Origin: an archaeon
GTDB taxonomy: Archaea; Asgardarchaeota; Heimdallarchaeia; Hodarchaeales; S146-22
Length of the DNA stretch: 8,436 bases
Assembly (NCBI GenBank): GCA_024276395.1
Contig: JAJRXH010000666.1
Coordinates: 1-8,436 of the forward strand
Direction: 5' to 3'
A program made the translations under genes and the position numbers. Below, piece after piece: positions 1-6,351 of this stretch (positions are counted from its first letter, which is position 1; the number at the start of each line of letters is the position of its first letter). Below the pieces are notes generated by a model. It saw only the letters and a list, made by a program, of their open reading frames with translations. It was not told the DNA's origin and did no database searches.

Positions 1-4
1 GTGC

Positions 5-535
5 TTGCATCTGACCATCTATGAGAAAACCACGTTCATTCGATGGATTCATGAATTGCAAGTCAACAAGGCCCAATGGCAAGTCACCACCAGGGTTTAT
101 GATGAGGAAGCCACGTCAAATGGTGCCGTGTTAATTTTTAAGGATGTGTTTGAAATTGATTCGGAACATACGTATCAAGAGCAAGTTGCTGTTTATCACC
201 GTGGTCAAGCAGATCCTTCTACCATCACGCGACAGCTAAACGACTTCTTCACCATCTTGAGGAAATTTTACGGTCATCTCGGAAAAGACTGGGTGAACTA
301 TCTTCGTGCATCATCAACAGCTGCTAATTGGATCTTCTTCATGAAACGTGGCTTGGAGTATTGGCTTCTCTACGCCAATTTGGTGATCGATGATCGCCCC
401 GAATCGTGCCTCACGGATCATGAATCGTGTCCCCATGGGGTTCATGGAGATATTTCGTTTTATCATGAAGTGGAACTTGATCAATTCGAACAACCGTGGG
501 TGGTGACCTCATCGCCAAGGGACGAGAAATGGTGA
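5..535 (+). CDS. Hypothetical protein, 5' end possibly outside the window
   Basis: I do not recognise this protein. The frame is open from base 2, so the true start may lie upstream. The first available start is TTG at 5, giving 176 residues, but only four bases precede it, so no ribosome binding site can be judged. The product is soluble, with no membrane segment or signal peptide, and is rich in aromatic residues. Its composition looks like a real protein: an amphipathic stretch TITRQLNDFFTILRKFYGHL lies near residues 73-92, a Trp/Tyr-rich part (NWIFFMKRGLEYWLLY) near 108-123, and an acidic, His/Cys-containing tail with DDRPESCLTDHESCPHGVHGD. No metal-binding or catalytic motif is convincing. 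CACG and CGTG tetramers are frequent in it, as in the left half of the window. Confidence that it is coding is good; function is unknown. Confidence 0.7.
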   Translation: MHLTIYEKTTFIRWIHELQVNKAQWQVTTRVYDEEATSNGAVLIFKDVFEIDSEHTYQEQVAVYHRGQADPSTITRQLNDFFTILRKFYGHLGKDWVNYLRASSTAANWIFFMKRGLEYWLLYANLVIDDRPESCLTDHESCPHGVHGDISFYHEVELDQFEQPWVVTSSPRDEKW

Positions 536-630
536 TGAAGGAGAAACAATGATAGAGTGGTCACGTGAGACCTAATAACTACTATTGATCACGAAAACGA
601 TGAAATGCGAGGAGAAGAAGAGTCATTAAC

Positions 631-650
631 TATTTCTTGTTCTTTTCTTC
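631..650 (+). terminator. Pyrimidine-rich tract, possible terminator
   Basis: A run of T and C (tatttcttgttcttttcttc) lies about 100 bases after the stop of the first gene. Archaeal transcription often stops at U-rich tracts without a strong hairpin, so this could end the first transcript. The tract is interrupted by C and G and is rather far from the stop, so the call is weak. Confidence 0.2.
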
Positions 651-1221
651 AGTAATCGGTGTGTTCATTAAACCTAGTAGTTCACGAGGAATCATCGTAT
701 CATGTCTAAAGAAGACCACGCTTGACATCTTGATTTAAAAATGGAGGTCAGCATCACGATCAGCTTGATGAAAGATATTCGTAAAAAATATTCGGTCTCG
801 ATTACAACTAAACAACTTGGGTTTAGGGTGTTAACGATGAATTCTCAAGTTCTAACTCCACGGATTAAATTGAAACGTGATACCGTGGAGGAAACCTGGC
901 TTGATGCCACGAGCATTCTCCATCGTTTGGTGTCGTTAGATCATCATGATCCAACATTTGGAACTTGATTCTGAAACTTGATACTGCTCGCATGACCTCT
1001 TCTTGATGATGTGATTCCGTTTTTCGGTAGGGGGTAGATTTCTACTGAGAAATGTGGAGTCTCCTAAATGTTTTTCCTCATAATGTGTTGGTGCTTTTTG
1101 ACCATGATCTCGAAATTTGGAGCGACAACGTCCACGTCAGAGAAAATGACACGACTGGTGCATGAAATGTCACTCCAATGGGGTTCTCGTCCAAGTAATT
1201 GCCAAAAATGTTCGTGAAGTT

Positions 1222-1289
1222 AAAACAACGCGTTAATGCTGGAAAGTGAGAAAAGTTGTCACGTGCATCTCGCCATTCAATGGTTCAAT
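1222..1289. repeat. Imperfect direct repeat, copy 1
   Basis: This copy reads aaaac-aacgcgtta, then ttgtcacgtgc (1256-1266), then ggttcaa (1282-1288). The same order of blocks occurs again at 1458-1515, about 226 bases downstream. No coding or mobile-element signal accompanies it. Confidence 0.5.
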
Positions 1290-1457
1290 GAGGGGGCTTC
1301 TCAGAACTTCTGACAAGGTCTCTAAATTCGAGTACCTGAATCGTACTGTTCCAAATCGTGATTCGATTCTAATCTCGAGGTATCTAAATCCAAGATGATT
1401 TCGGGCATGTCCGCATTCTCCTTTGCCTTGCAATGCAAGAAGAACATTAATCACGAT

Positions 1458-1515
1458 AAAACGCAACGTGTTACCATTTACTTGTCACGTGCCTCTACCA
1501 GATGGTTCAACCCTG
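1458..1515. repeat. Imperfect direct repeat, copy 2
   Basis: This copy reads aaaac-gcaacgtgtta, then ttgtcacgtgc (1482-1492), then ggttcaa (1504-1510) and a trailing tgag. It has small insertions and deletions relative to the copy at 1222-1289. It may be the footprint of an old tandem duplication in non-coding DNA. Confidence 0.5.
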
Positions 1516-1769
1516 AGAATCCACGTGAAACAGTTAAGAACCACGGCTTATTTCTCATTGTAACCCAATAATCGTAGGAATTGTTGTTTTTTGGCTCATT
1601 TATTTTTTTAATAACAAGACCAAGATGACTTCAAGTTGTTCACGATCATCACTCTAACACGCATGGACTAGAAGATGATCCTCTTTTCAGCATTCGTGAG
1701 TCGTCTTCATCTTTCTATGAGTTCCGCAACACGCACGCATTCACTAATTCATGTCTCGTCATCTCTTGA

Positions 1770-2189
1770 TCAACCTGCTAAAGACTCGTCATTAATGACC
1801 GTCTCCACGCCTAGTTTTCGTGCATCGGCATTAATTTTTTTATCCATTGACAAGAATGCAGCGTCTAACTCTTCAGCGAGTCTTAGGTAGAGCCAATCGT
1901 ACACGGACCCCCCAAGCTTTCGAGCCCCCTGAAAGGCCTTCAAGACGAGCCTTCTCGAAGAATGATGCGTGATGATTGGTTGAAGCTCTTCCAAAACTTC
2001 CAGAATGGTGCGTGTCTCCTCTTCCGTGATGCGTGATCGTCGTGCGGCTCGTAGAATGGCAGAAGCACATTCTGCAAGCATAAAATCCACGGAATGGATA
2101 TCTTCTCGCAGAAGACATGATTCAACAATTTCATGGTGTGGTTCCCTTAACAAGAACGCCACGATGGCGGAAGCATCAATGACGATCAC
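1770..2189 (-). CDS. vapC: VapC-family PIN-domain ribonuclease toxin
   Basis: This 139-residue protein has the usual length and layout of a VapC toxin, a Mg-dependent endoribonuclease that cleaves RNA (often tRNA or rRNA) in the cytoplasm unless bound by VapB. The PIN-domain acidic residues are all visible: Asp5 in MIVIDASAI, Glu40 in FMLAECASAI, Asp98 in SVYDWLYLRLA and Asp116 in FLSMDKKI. The middle part (LRAARRSRITEEE, about residues 46-58) resembles the helical clip of the family. ATG at 2189 places Asp5 correctly and overlaps the end of the upstream antitoxin gene by 14 bases, the usual sign of translational coupling in a vapBC operon. It ends with TGA at 1770-1772. A decayed second copy lies at 4159-4568. 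The family call is firm; the RNA target cannot be read from sequence. Confidence 0.93.
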   Translation of the reverse strand: MIVIDASAIVAFLLREPHHEIVESCLLREDIHSVDFMLAECASAILRAARRSRITEEETRTILEVLEELQPIITHHSSRRLVLKAFQGARKLGGSVYDWLYLRLAEELDAAFLSMDKKINADARKLGVETVINDESLAG

Positions 2190-2424
2190 GGTCTTCCCTC
2201 ACGAGACGTGCTGCCGTTCCAGCTGGTGCTGGTGAAATCGATTCCAGTTTCTTCTTGACCTTTTGCAAGACCTCTTCTTTTTCGAGCTGCCGTATCCGAC
2301 TTGAAATGAACTGCCGTAGCTCTTCATTCCAATCGATGATGGACTTGTACTTCATCATTTTTGTCTTCAATTCTTTAGGTAAGCGGACACTCACGGTCGT
2401 GGTCGTCATCATCTCATGCTCCAT
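2176..2424 (-). CDS. vapB: VapB-type antitoxin with ribbon-helix-helix DNA-binding domain
   Basis: This 82-residue antitoxin is encoded directly upstream of VapC and overlaps it by 14 bases. Residues about 8-49 form a ribbon-helix-helix fold: a strand TTTVSVRLP, a first helix around KELKTKMMKYKS, and a second around WNEELRQFISSRIRQLEKEE. This dimer should bind the operator and repress the operon. Residues about 50-82 are charged, with the segment PAPAGTAARLVREDRDRH, and are expected to wrap over the toxin active site. The start at 2424 (MEHEMM) matches the start of the second copy in position and context. An ATG at 2412 (second Met of the MM pair lies just after) is an alternative. It shares about 80% of residues with VapB2 at 4555-4803. 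Confidence 0.9.
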   Translation of the reverse strand: MEHEMMTTTTVSVRLPKELKTKMMKYKSIIDWNEELRQFISSRIRQLEKEEVLQKVKKKLESISPAPAGTAARLVREDRDRH

Positions 2425-2443
2425 TGTACACTAAATGGTAAAC

Positions 2444-2455
2444 GTTCACGTAAAC
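2444..2455. promoter_or_regulatory. Putative VapB operator, imperfect palindrome
   Basis: GTTCACGTAAAC is a near-perfect inverted repeat, 20 bases upstream of the vapB start and between it and the TATA-like box. The second copy keeps a perfect version (GTTCACGTGAAC) at the same place. A position near the transcription start suits autorepression by a ribbon-helix-helix dimer. Its role is inferred. Confidence 0.55.
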
Positions 2456-2469
2456 ATTAGAGCGTGATC

Positions 2470-2479
2470 CATAAAAATC
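2470..2479 (-). promoter_or_regulatory. TATA-like box of vapBC copy 1
   Basis: On the minus strand this reads GATTTTTAT, about 46 bases before the vapB start. It would place transcription initiation at or next to the palindrome at 2444-2455. The assignment rests only on AT-richness and spacing. Confidence 0.4.
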
Positions 2480-2513
2480 TTGTCATCATCTAGATGATAT
2501 CACTCTACGTTAA

Positions 2514-2706
2514 AGATCATTGACAATAGGATGCTTGCCATGATGTAATTTCGTAATTTCAGGTAATCTTGCGTGACAGCATCGAAACAGCCGGATGCAG
2601 CGTGACCTTCAACACGCGTGCGGAAGAACCATCACCAGCGCGTTCACGTTCCCACTCCACCCGACATTACGAGATTACTGTAATGAAAACATTCTTGCGT
2701 TAGTTA
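2514..2706. other. Insert of about 190 bases absent from the second duplicate
   Basis: Copy 1 of the duplicated region has about 190 extra bases between the two conserved blocks; copy 2 joins them directly. AGATCAT occurs at both boundaries (2514-2520 and near 2708-2714), preceded by TTA-rich sequence, like a target-site duplication or a slippage scar. The interior has a GC-rich core flanked by AT-rich arms with weak inverted similarity (gtaatttcgtaat against ttacgagattac). No coding frame is convincing. It is either a small insertion in copy 1 or a deletion in copy 2. Confidence 0.45.
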
Positions 2707-2888
2707 GAGATCATGTCCACTGCTCGTGTCTCGGCTTGAATGAACTGCCGTCTCAACGCTTGAAATTCCCATGTTAATGAAAATGGTCTTGAAGGAAAGT
2801 TCTGCTAAGATGGTTGTCAAGCTAGAGGAGAACGAGATTCTCTCACGATCTAAAGGTGTTGTTTTTTTTCTTTTCATGCTGGTCTGTG
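2707..2888. repeat. Segmental duplication, upstream block copy 1
   Basis: This block aligns with 4891-5076 almost without gaps. Shared stretches include ggcttgaa, aatgaaaatggtc, gaaggaaa, gtcaag and tcacgat. The differences show no third-codon-position preference in either strand's frame, so it looks like duplicated non-coding DNA lying upstream of vapBC. Confidence 0.7.
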
Positions 2889-3037
2889 TTCTTCTTTTCA
2901 TTACTCATTGTGGGTGCCAAGTTCGTTCCTTCTTTCTGATTAATCAATCATTCCTTCCTCATTCTATTCCTCAAGGAGTGATGCGCTCGAGAATCATTCA
3001 GAGATTTCTCGTGCACGATGATGTGAAGGTTCAATGA
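2771..3037 (+). CDS. Weak small reading frame with one membrane-like segment
   Basis: This is an 88-residue frame that I do not recognise. The first half (MKMVLKESSAKMVVKLEENE) is charged, followed by one strongly hydrophobic stretch (GVVFFLFMLVCVLLFITHC, about residues 29-47) and a basic tail. It ends in an ATGA overlap with the next frame (3034-3219), a common sign of translational coupling. Against it: there is no ribosome binding site at the ATG, and its first third lies in the duplicated block where the second copy diverges without codon bias and stops after 37 codons. It is probably chance or a decayed gene. Confidence 0.2.
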   Translation: MLMKMVLKESSAKMVVKLEENEILSRSKGVVFFLFMLVCVLLFITHCGCQVRSFFLINQSFLPHSIPQGVMRSRIIQRFLVHDDVKVQ

Positions 3038-3219
3038 AGGTGACCAATAACAAACAAGAGATCTCTCCACGAGATGATGAAGCGATTACGATGCCAAGAT
3101 CACGAATCACGATGAACCTTGCTGAAATACAACAATTACAACAATTCTTCTTTAACCTTTCAGGGATGTCAATCGAATTCGTCATCTATGCCCCTAATGA
3201 GGAAAAGAAAATCCGATAA
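3034..3219 (+). CDS. Weak 61-residue reading frame
   Basis: I do not recognise this frame. It is polar, with a central part (MNLAEIQQLQQFFFNLSGMS) that could form a helix and a short basic end. GAAGG lies a few bases upstream of the ATG, and the ATG overlaps the stop of the preceding frame as ATGA. No known small-protein family fits. The length is near what chance alone gives, so the call is tentative. Confidence 0.2.
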   Translation: MKVTNNKQEISPRDDEAITMPRSRITMNLAEIQQLQQFFFNLSGMSIEFVIYAPNEEKKIR

Positions 3220-3587
3220 AATAGCATTGCCCGACAAAAAAGGTCAACGTGGAATGGATTGTCCCACGCATCGCAGCCAGTGATGCACGTGGAAATTCAC
3301 CGCAAGTCACTTGAAGCTCTCCTATGACGTGCAGCACGTCGCACTTCTTGAATGCCTGACCATGCCACGAATCAAGCATCGCATCCAGCAATGGTCACCA
3401 CGCGAGTCATGAGACTGTCATGGCCAACGACCTGCTGAATCGGGGCTCAGATCATCAATTTCTTGAATCATCCGAAACAACCCCACGAGTGAGAACGATG
3501 ACTCTCCATGGTCACTGAAGACTTCCATGAGACTGCTCCTCTCCAATCACTTGTTTTTGCGAGGATCATTCATTTGTTCCTTTGGTA

Positions 3588-3633
3588 TTTAAAGCAAGGA
3601 ATCATGGCTCATGAATCATTTTAAAGCAAGGAA
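3588..3633. repeat. 14-bp direct repeat, two copies
   Basis: TTTAAAGCAAGGAA occurs exactly at 3588-3601 and again at 3620-3633, start to start 32 bases, with atcatggctcatgaatca between. Two exact copies three helical turns apart could be paired protein-binding sites, but no gene follows closely on either strand. Confidence 0.6.
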
Positions 3634-3761
3634 GCTCTGAATTACTCTTTTACCGGATGACCGATCGCTAATTAATTTATAAATGTTGTGCACTCTTTTC
3701 TGATCGTCGTGTATTCCTTTGTCAGGCCTATTAAGCGGAATTCACTCATGATTGCTTGATA

Positions 3762-3798
3762 TTCGGATGAAACATGCAAGATACTTAAAACATCCGAA
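3762..3798. repeat. Inverted repeat, 8-bp arms with 21-base loop
   Basis: TTCGGATG (3762-3769) is the exact reverse complement of CATCCGAA (3791-3798). The loop is AT-rich. It might be an operator or a weak hairpin, but no adjacent gene or T-run supports a terminator. Confidence 0.45.
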
Positions 3799-4158
3799 GT
3801 AAAAGGATTTCATCACCCTATATGATACCTATCTTGCCTTTACGTGGAACATTGCAAACCTAGGGTTGTAGGAAAATCGTTTCGGTGGTAGGAACCATTC
3901 AGCACTTAAAGCTCCACTACCTAACCATCATTTCATTGTTTTTGAATTGGTGTCTCCTCATCGTGAACATGATGGCATTTTAGTTAGGAACACGAGTCTT
4001 AGTTTAGGTTTTCCAAAAATCTCAACCGTTATCAATGCTGATTACTGATTAGAAAAGGTTGTTGGCTGGAGATTCCGTGCTCAGCAAGAAGTAATTGTTT
4101 TTTTCAGCAGTCGTGACTCGCCATCATCTTTCTATGAGCTCAGCGTGCGTTCACTAAT

Positions 4159-4568
4159 TCACGTCTCGTCGTCCCTTGATCCTTCCGCTAAGGAATCGTC
4201 ATTAATGACTGTCTCCATGCCCTGTTTTCGTGTTTGGCCATTGATTTTTGATCCATTGACAAGAATGCAGCCTCTAACTCTTCAGCGATCCTCAGGTAGG
4301 GCTAATCGTGTACTGACCCTCTGATCTTCCGAATTTCTTGAAAAGCCTTCAAGGTGAGTCCTTATGAGGAATGCTTCCAAGATCGTGTAGGTCCCCCTCT
4401 TCCGTGATCGTGCGCTCTTCGTGCTGCTCGTAGAATGGCAGACGCACGTTCAGCCATCACGAAATCCACGGAATGGACACCTTCTTGCAAGAGACGGTGC
4501 TCAACGATTTCGTGACGTGGTTCACCTAACAAGAATGCTGCAATGGCGGAAGCATCAATGACGATCAC
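4159..4568 (-). pseudogene. vapC: Decayed VapC toxin gene (second copy)
   Basis: It starts like VapC1 (MIVIDASAIAAFLLGEPRHE) with the same 14-base overlap with vapB2, and keeps Asp5 but reads AERAS at the Glu40 motif. After about residue 50 a one-base shift leaves the frame, which ends at 4362. In the next frame, RITEEGDLHDLGS continues the homology, then about a dozen codons of copy 1 are missing. Homology resumes as LKAFQEIRKIRGSVHD, followed by an in-frame TAG where VapC1 has Trp99, then PYLRIAEELEAAFLSMDQK. A further shift precedes the final METVINDDSLAEG, which ends at TGA 4159-4161. With two frameshifts, one deletion and one internal stop, no active ribonuclease can be made. Confidence 0.9.
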
Positions 4569-4803
4569 GATCCTCCCTCACGAGACGTGCTGCCGTTCCA
4601 GCTGGCGCTGGTGGAATTGACTCCAGTTTCTTCCTTATTCTTCGCAAGGCCTCTTCTTTTTCCAGTTGTTTTATCCGCTTGGAAATGAACTGTCGTATTT
4701 CATCATTCCAATCGATGTGGGACTTGTAGTTCATCATTTTTGCCTTCAATTCTTTAGGCAACCGTACAGTCACGGTCGTGGTGGACATCATCTCACGCTC
4801 CAT
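4555..4803 (-). CDS. vapB: Orphan VapB-type antitoxin (second copy)
   Basis: This intact 82-residue antitoxin is collinear with VapB1 and differs at 16 positions, most of them conservative (Ser/Thr, Lys/Arg, Glu/Asp, Leu/Ile, Val/Ile). The ribbon-helix-helix part (TTTVTVRLPKELKAKMMNY, then DWNDEIRQFISKRIKQLEKE) and the toxin-binding end (PAPAGTAARLVREDRDRH, identical to VapB1) are both kept. The start at 4803 is chosen because the frame extends 22 more codons upstream only by running through the operator, and because copy 1 starts at the equivalent ATG. Its own toxin gene is broken, so it may act on VapC1 or repress both promoters. The conservative changes suggest it is still under selection. 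Confidence 0.85.
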   Translation of the reverse strand: MEREMMSTTTVTVRLPKELKAKMMNYKSHIDWNDEIRQFISKRIKQLEKEEALRRIRKKLESIPPAPAGTAARLVREDRDRH

Positions 4804-4820
4804 CGTGTCTACATGGTAAC

Positions 4821-4832
4821 GTTCACGTGAAC
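4821..4832. promoter_or_regulatory. Putative VapB operator, perfect palindrome
   Basis: GTTCACGTGAAC is a perfect 12-bp palindrome 18 bases upstream of the vapB2 start, between it and an AT-rich box. The equivalent site in copy 1 differs at one position. Binding by VapB dimers is inferred from position and conservation. Confidence 0.6.
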
Positions 4833-4843
4833 ATTCGAACGTG

Positions 4844-4855
4844 ATTAATGAAAAC
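4844..4855 (-). promoter_or_regulatory. TATA-like box of vapB2
   Basis: On the minus strand this reads TTTTCATTAA, in the same place relative to the palindrome and start codon as the box of copy 1. It is a poorer match to an archaeal TATA box, so expression strength is uncertain. Confidence 0.3.
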
Positions 4856-4890
4856 CTTGGCAGCAGCATCTAGGTCAAGTCACTCCACGT

Positions 4891-5076
4891 GAGATGTGGT
4901 CTTGCTCATTGCGCTTGTCCTGGCTTGAAATGACGCGTCAAGAAAAATGAAACGCCTATGTCAATGAAAATGGTCATGAAGGAAAATTCCGACAACGTGC
5001 CTGTCAAGCATGGGAGGAATGATACTTGTTCACGATCCAAACTGTTGAATTTTTCTTTCCATTTAGATTGACCTGT
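4891..5076. repeat. Segmental duplication, upstream block copy 2
   Basis: This is the counterpart of 2707-2888, here directly joined to the vapBC block without the insert. Shared blocks are interspersed with substitutions in all codon positions. It carries no gene I can support; a 77-residue minus-strand frame across it (4906-5139) has no motif or start signal. Confidence 0.7.
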
Positions 5077-5188
5077 GAATTGGACTGATGAAGATGTAAC
5101 CATGGGTTCGTTTACCCTTGACTTCTCTAAAACTCTCATTTTCAGTGTTCGCCGATGCGATGCTCTCTTGCGTGATGATGGGCCATGA

Positions 5189-6026
5189 TTACCAGATTAA
5201 AAGGGATCTCATTATCATGATAAGTGATTCCATTTCCAAGAAGCAGTGATTTCTTGAGCAACATGCTTGCTGGACAGTGAGCAAGTTTTTAGTGAGTGAC
5301 GTCATCCCAAAGTCTGGATCTCACGAAGAATTTCTCATTGGTGGGAGCTTTCTCTCATCAAGATCACTCTCTTGCCCTGACAAGAGACTGAAGATGGCAA
5401 GAACACTGAGGTCGAACTCGTGAAGGACGTTATCACGAGAACCCGTGACCGCTAAGCATTCTCCGTGTTATTCTTGAATTTTTCTAACTCCATTATTGGT
5501 AAGCCACGAGATGTCCTTATCTTGCAAGTTGGATGGAAGCAAGTCTTCTGTCATGGGACATGCTGACTGGTCTGCAATCAAGATCACGTTGTCATTGACA
5601 ATGAATTCCTCCAATGATCTAAAATGAACGAAACTTGTGACATCCACGCATCTAAGTGGATTGTCATTGAGACGTGACTTCTTGAGATTTCTTAGATTCC
5701 TGAGAGTCCCTGGAAGTGATCGTGATTGGTTCCAACTTAAATCGAGTTTATTGAGGTCTCTTAGATGTCCGAATCCTTGAAGTGATCGTCTGATCGCTCC
5801 TTAGATTGAGCTTCTTGATGTTTGTAGTAGTGACATGTCCAAAGGATTCCGACTGGAGGCGTCTCCAACTCATTAAACGCCAAGTGTAATCTTTCAAGAT
5901 GATGCAATGCAAATGGGTCTTCCTCCTATTGGACTTCTCATGGGATTTTGATTCGAAAATCGCGTTGAACATCAAGTCCAAGTAAGGGGGATTAGAGTTC
6001 GAGGGATTAGCATCCTCTAGGAACAA
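5189..6026 (-). pseudogene. Decayed leucine-rich-repeat protein gene
   Basis: Leucine-rich repeats of about 23 residues are spread over three frames. From the 5' end: YLDLMFNAIF; then in another frame (5913-5854) FALHHLERLHLAFNELETPP; then IKKLNL (5819-5802). One extra base follows, then from 5800 SLQGFGHLRDLNKLDLSWNQ, TLRNLRNLKKSRLNDNPLR and VHFRSLEEFIVNDN. The same frame runs on after the repeats as a Leu/Asp-rich region (DISWLTNNGVRKIQE, then VLHEFDLSVLAIFSLLSGQE), crossing TAA at 5468-5470 and TGA at 5321-5323 before a final TAA at 5189-5191. Such repeats form curved scaffolds that bind proteins. At least two frame changes and two internal stops make this a pseudogene. The start is lost; M at 6026 opens the first recognisable piece. 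Confidence 0.82.
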
Positions 6027-6141
6027 GACGTGATGACAATGGAAATCTTCCTTTTCTCTCCTTCTATCATCAAAGATCTTCTAGATGCGCTTATGAATGT
6101 CATGGAGAGAATGAAGACGTGCAAGAGTAAATCAATGCGCG

Positions 6142-6351
6142 GTGGTGCTGATGTTGGTGGAGCTGGGGTCACGTGCTTGCTCGTTCCTTGATGCAGCTAG
6201 TGGATCACTCTTGCTTCGAGCCAGTAGATATAAATTGCCATTTCATGATGGCGATATTTTCAACTACATCAATGAACGTTCGATGTTACTCTTGGATTTT
6301 CTTGTAGGAATCGTTTCCCCACAGGATCGTGGCGAACTTCAACGTACTTAG
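6142..6351 (+). CDS. Weak 69-residue reading frame, possible gene remnant
   Basis: I do not recognise this frame. It starts with GTG at 6142 and is open back to a stop near 6114. The second half (SRYKLPFHDGDIFNYINERS, then MLLLDFLVGIVSPQDRGELQ) looks like real protein, with a hydrophobic patch too short to be a clear membrane segment. There is no good ribosome binding site at the GTG. It could be the 3' end of a decayed gene, as neighbouring DNA to the left is a pseudogene. Confidence 0.25.
   Translation: MVLMLVELGSRACSFLDAASGSLLLRASRYKLPFHDGDIFNYINERSMLLLDFLVGIVSPQDRGELQRT

Larger units (their letters stand above)
536..1769. other. Gene-poor stretch between the first gene and vapC
   Basis: No convincing gene is visible over about 1.2 kb. 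Just after the first gene, AAGGAG (538-543) precedes an ATG at 549 that opens a frame of only eight codons. A 75-residue frame at 741-968 (+) and a 37-residue frame at 1052-1165 (+; starts MWSLLNVFPHNVLVLFDHDL) look protein-like over short distances. Neither has a strong ribosome binding site or recognisable relatives, and the second is preceded in frame by a stop two codons upstream. These could be remnants of decayed genes. An imperfect direct repeat lies at 1222-1289 and 1458-1515. Confidence 0.5.
1684..2513. repeat. Segmental duplication, vapBC block copy 1
   Basis: This segment aligns with 4100-4890 from the ttttcag...cgtga...catctttctatgag motif downstream of the toxin, through vapC and vapB, the operator and the TATA-like box, to cactctacgt (2501-2510). 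Homology extends beyond the genes on both sides, so a whole DNA segment was duplicated rather than the reading frames alone. This copy holds the intact toxin. Confidence 0.85.
3220..4099. other. Gene-poor stretch with short repeats
   Basis: There is no gene I can support. Bases 3240-3540 are the least AT-rich part, and several frames give short protein-like pieces (for example a 30-residue piece ending in KHRIQQWSPRES) broken by stops, so an old gene may have decayed here. Bases 3540-4099 are AT-rich and hold a 14-bp direct repeat (3588-3601 and 3620-3633), an inverted repeat (3762-3798) and a near repeat ggt(t/g)gtaggaa at about 3863-3893. Confidence 0.5.
4100..4890. repeat. Segmental duplication, vapBC block copy 2
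   Basis: This segment is homologous to 1684-2513, in the same orientation about 2.4 kb away. It includes sequence beyond the toxin end, both reading frames, the operator and the TATA-like box. In this copy the toxin has collapsed while the antitoxin and operator remain in good order. Confidence 0.85.

Noticed and set aside
741..968. 75-residue plus-strand frame
   Set aside because: No convincing ribosome binding site, family motif or conserved neighbour; listed only as part of the gene-poor stretch.
1233..1466. Minus-strand 77-residue frame with faint LRR-like pieces
   Set aside because: No regular leucine spacing is kept in any single frame, there is no start signal, and it overlaps the non-coding repeat.
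2595..2777. 60-residue plus-strand frame
   Set aside because: It lies in the insert missing from the duplicate and has no motif or start signal.
3241..3480. Protein-like fragments on both strands
   Set aside because: No frame stays open beyond about 65 codons, different frames look equally plausible, and no family is recognisable.
4804..4869. N-terminal extension of VapB2 by 22 residues
   Set aside because: The extension reads through the palindromic operator and TATA-like region, and copy 1 starts at the position matching 4803.
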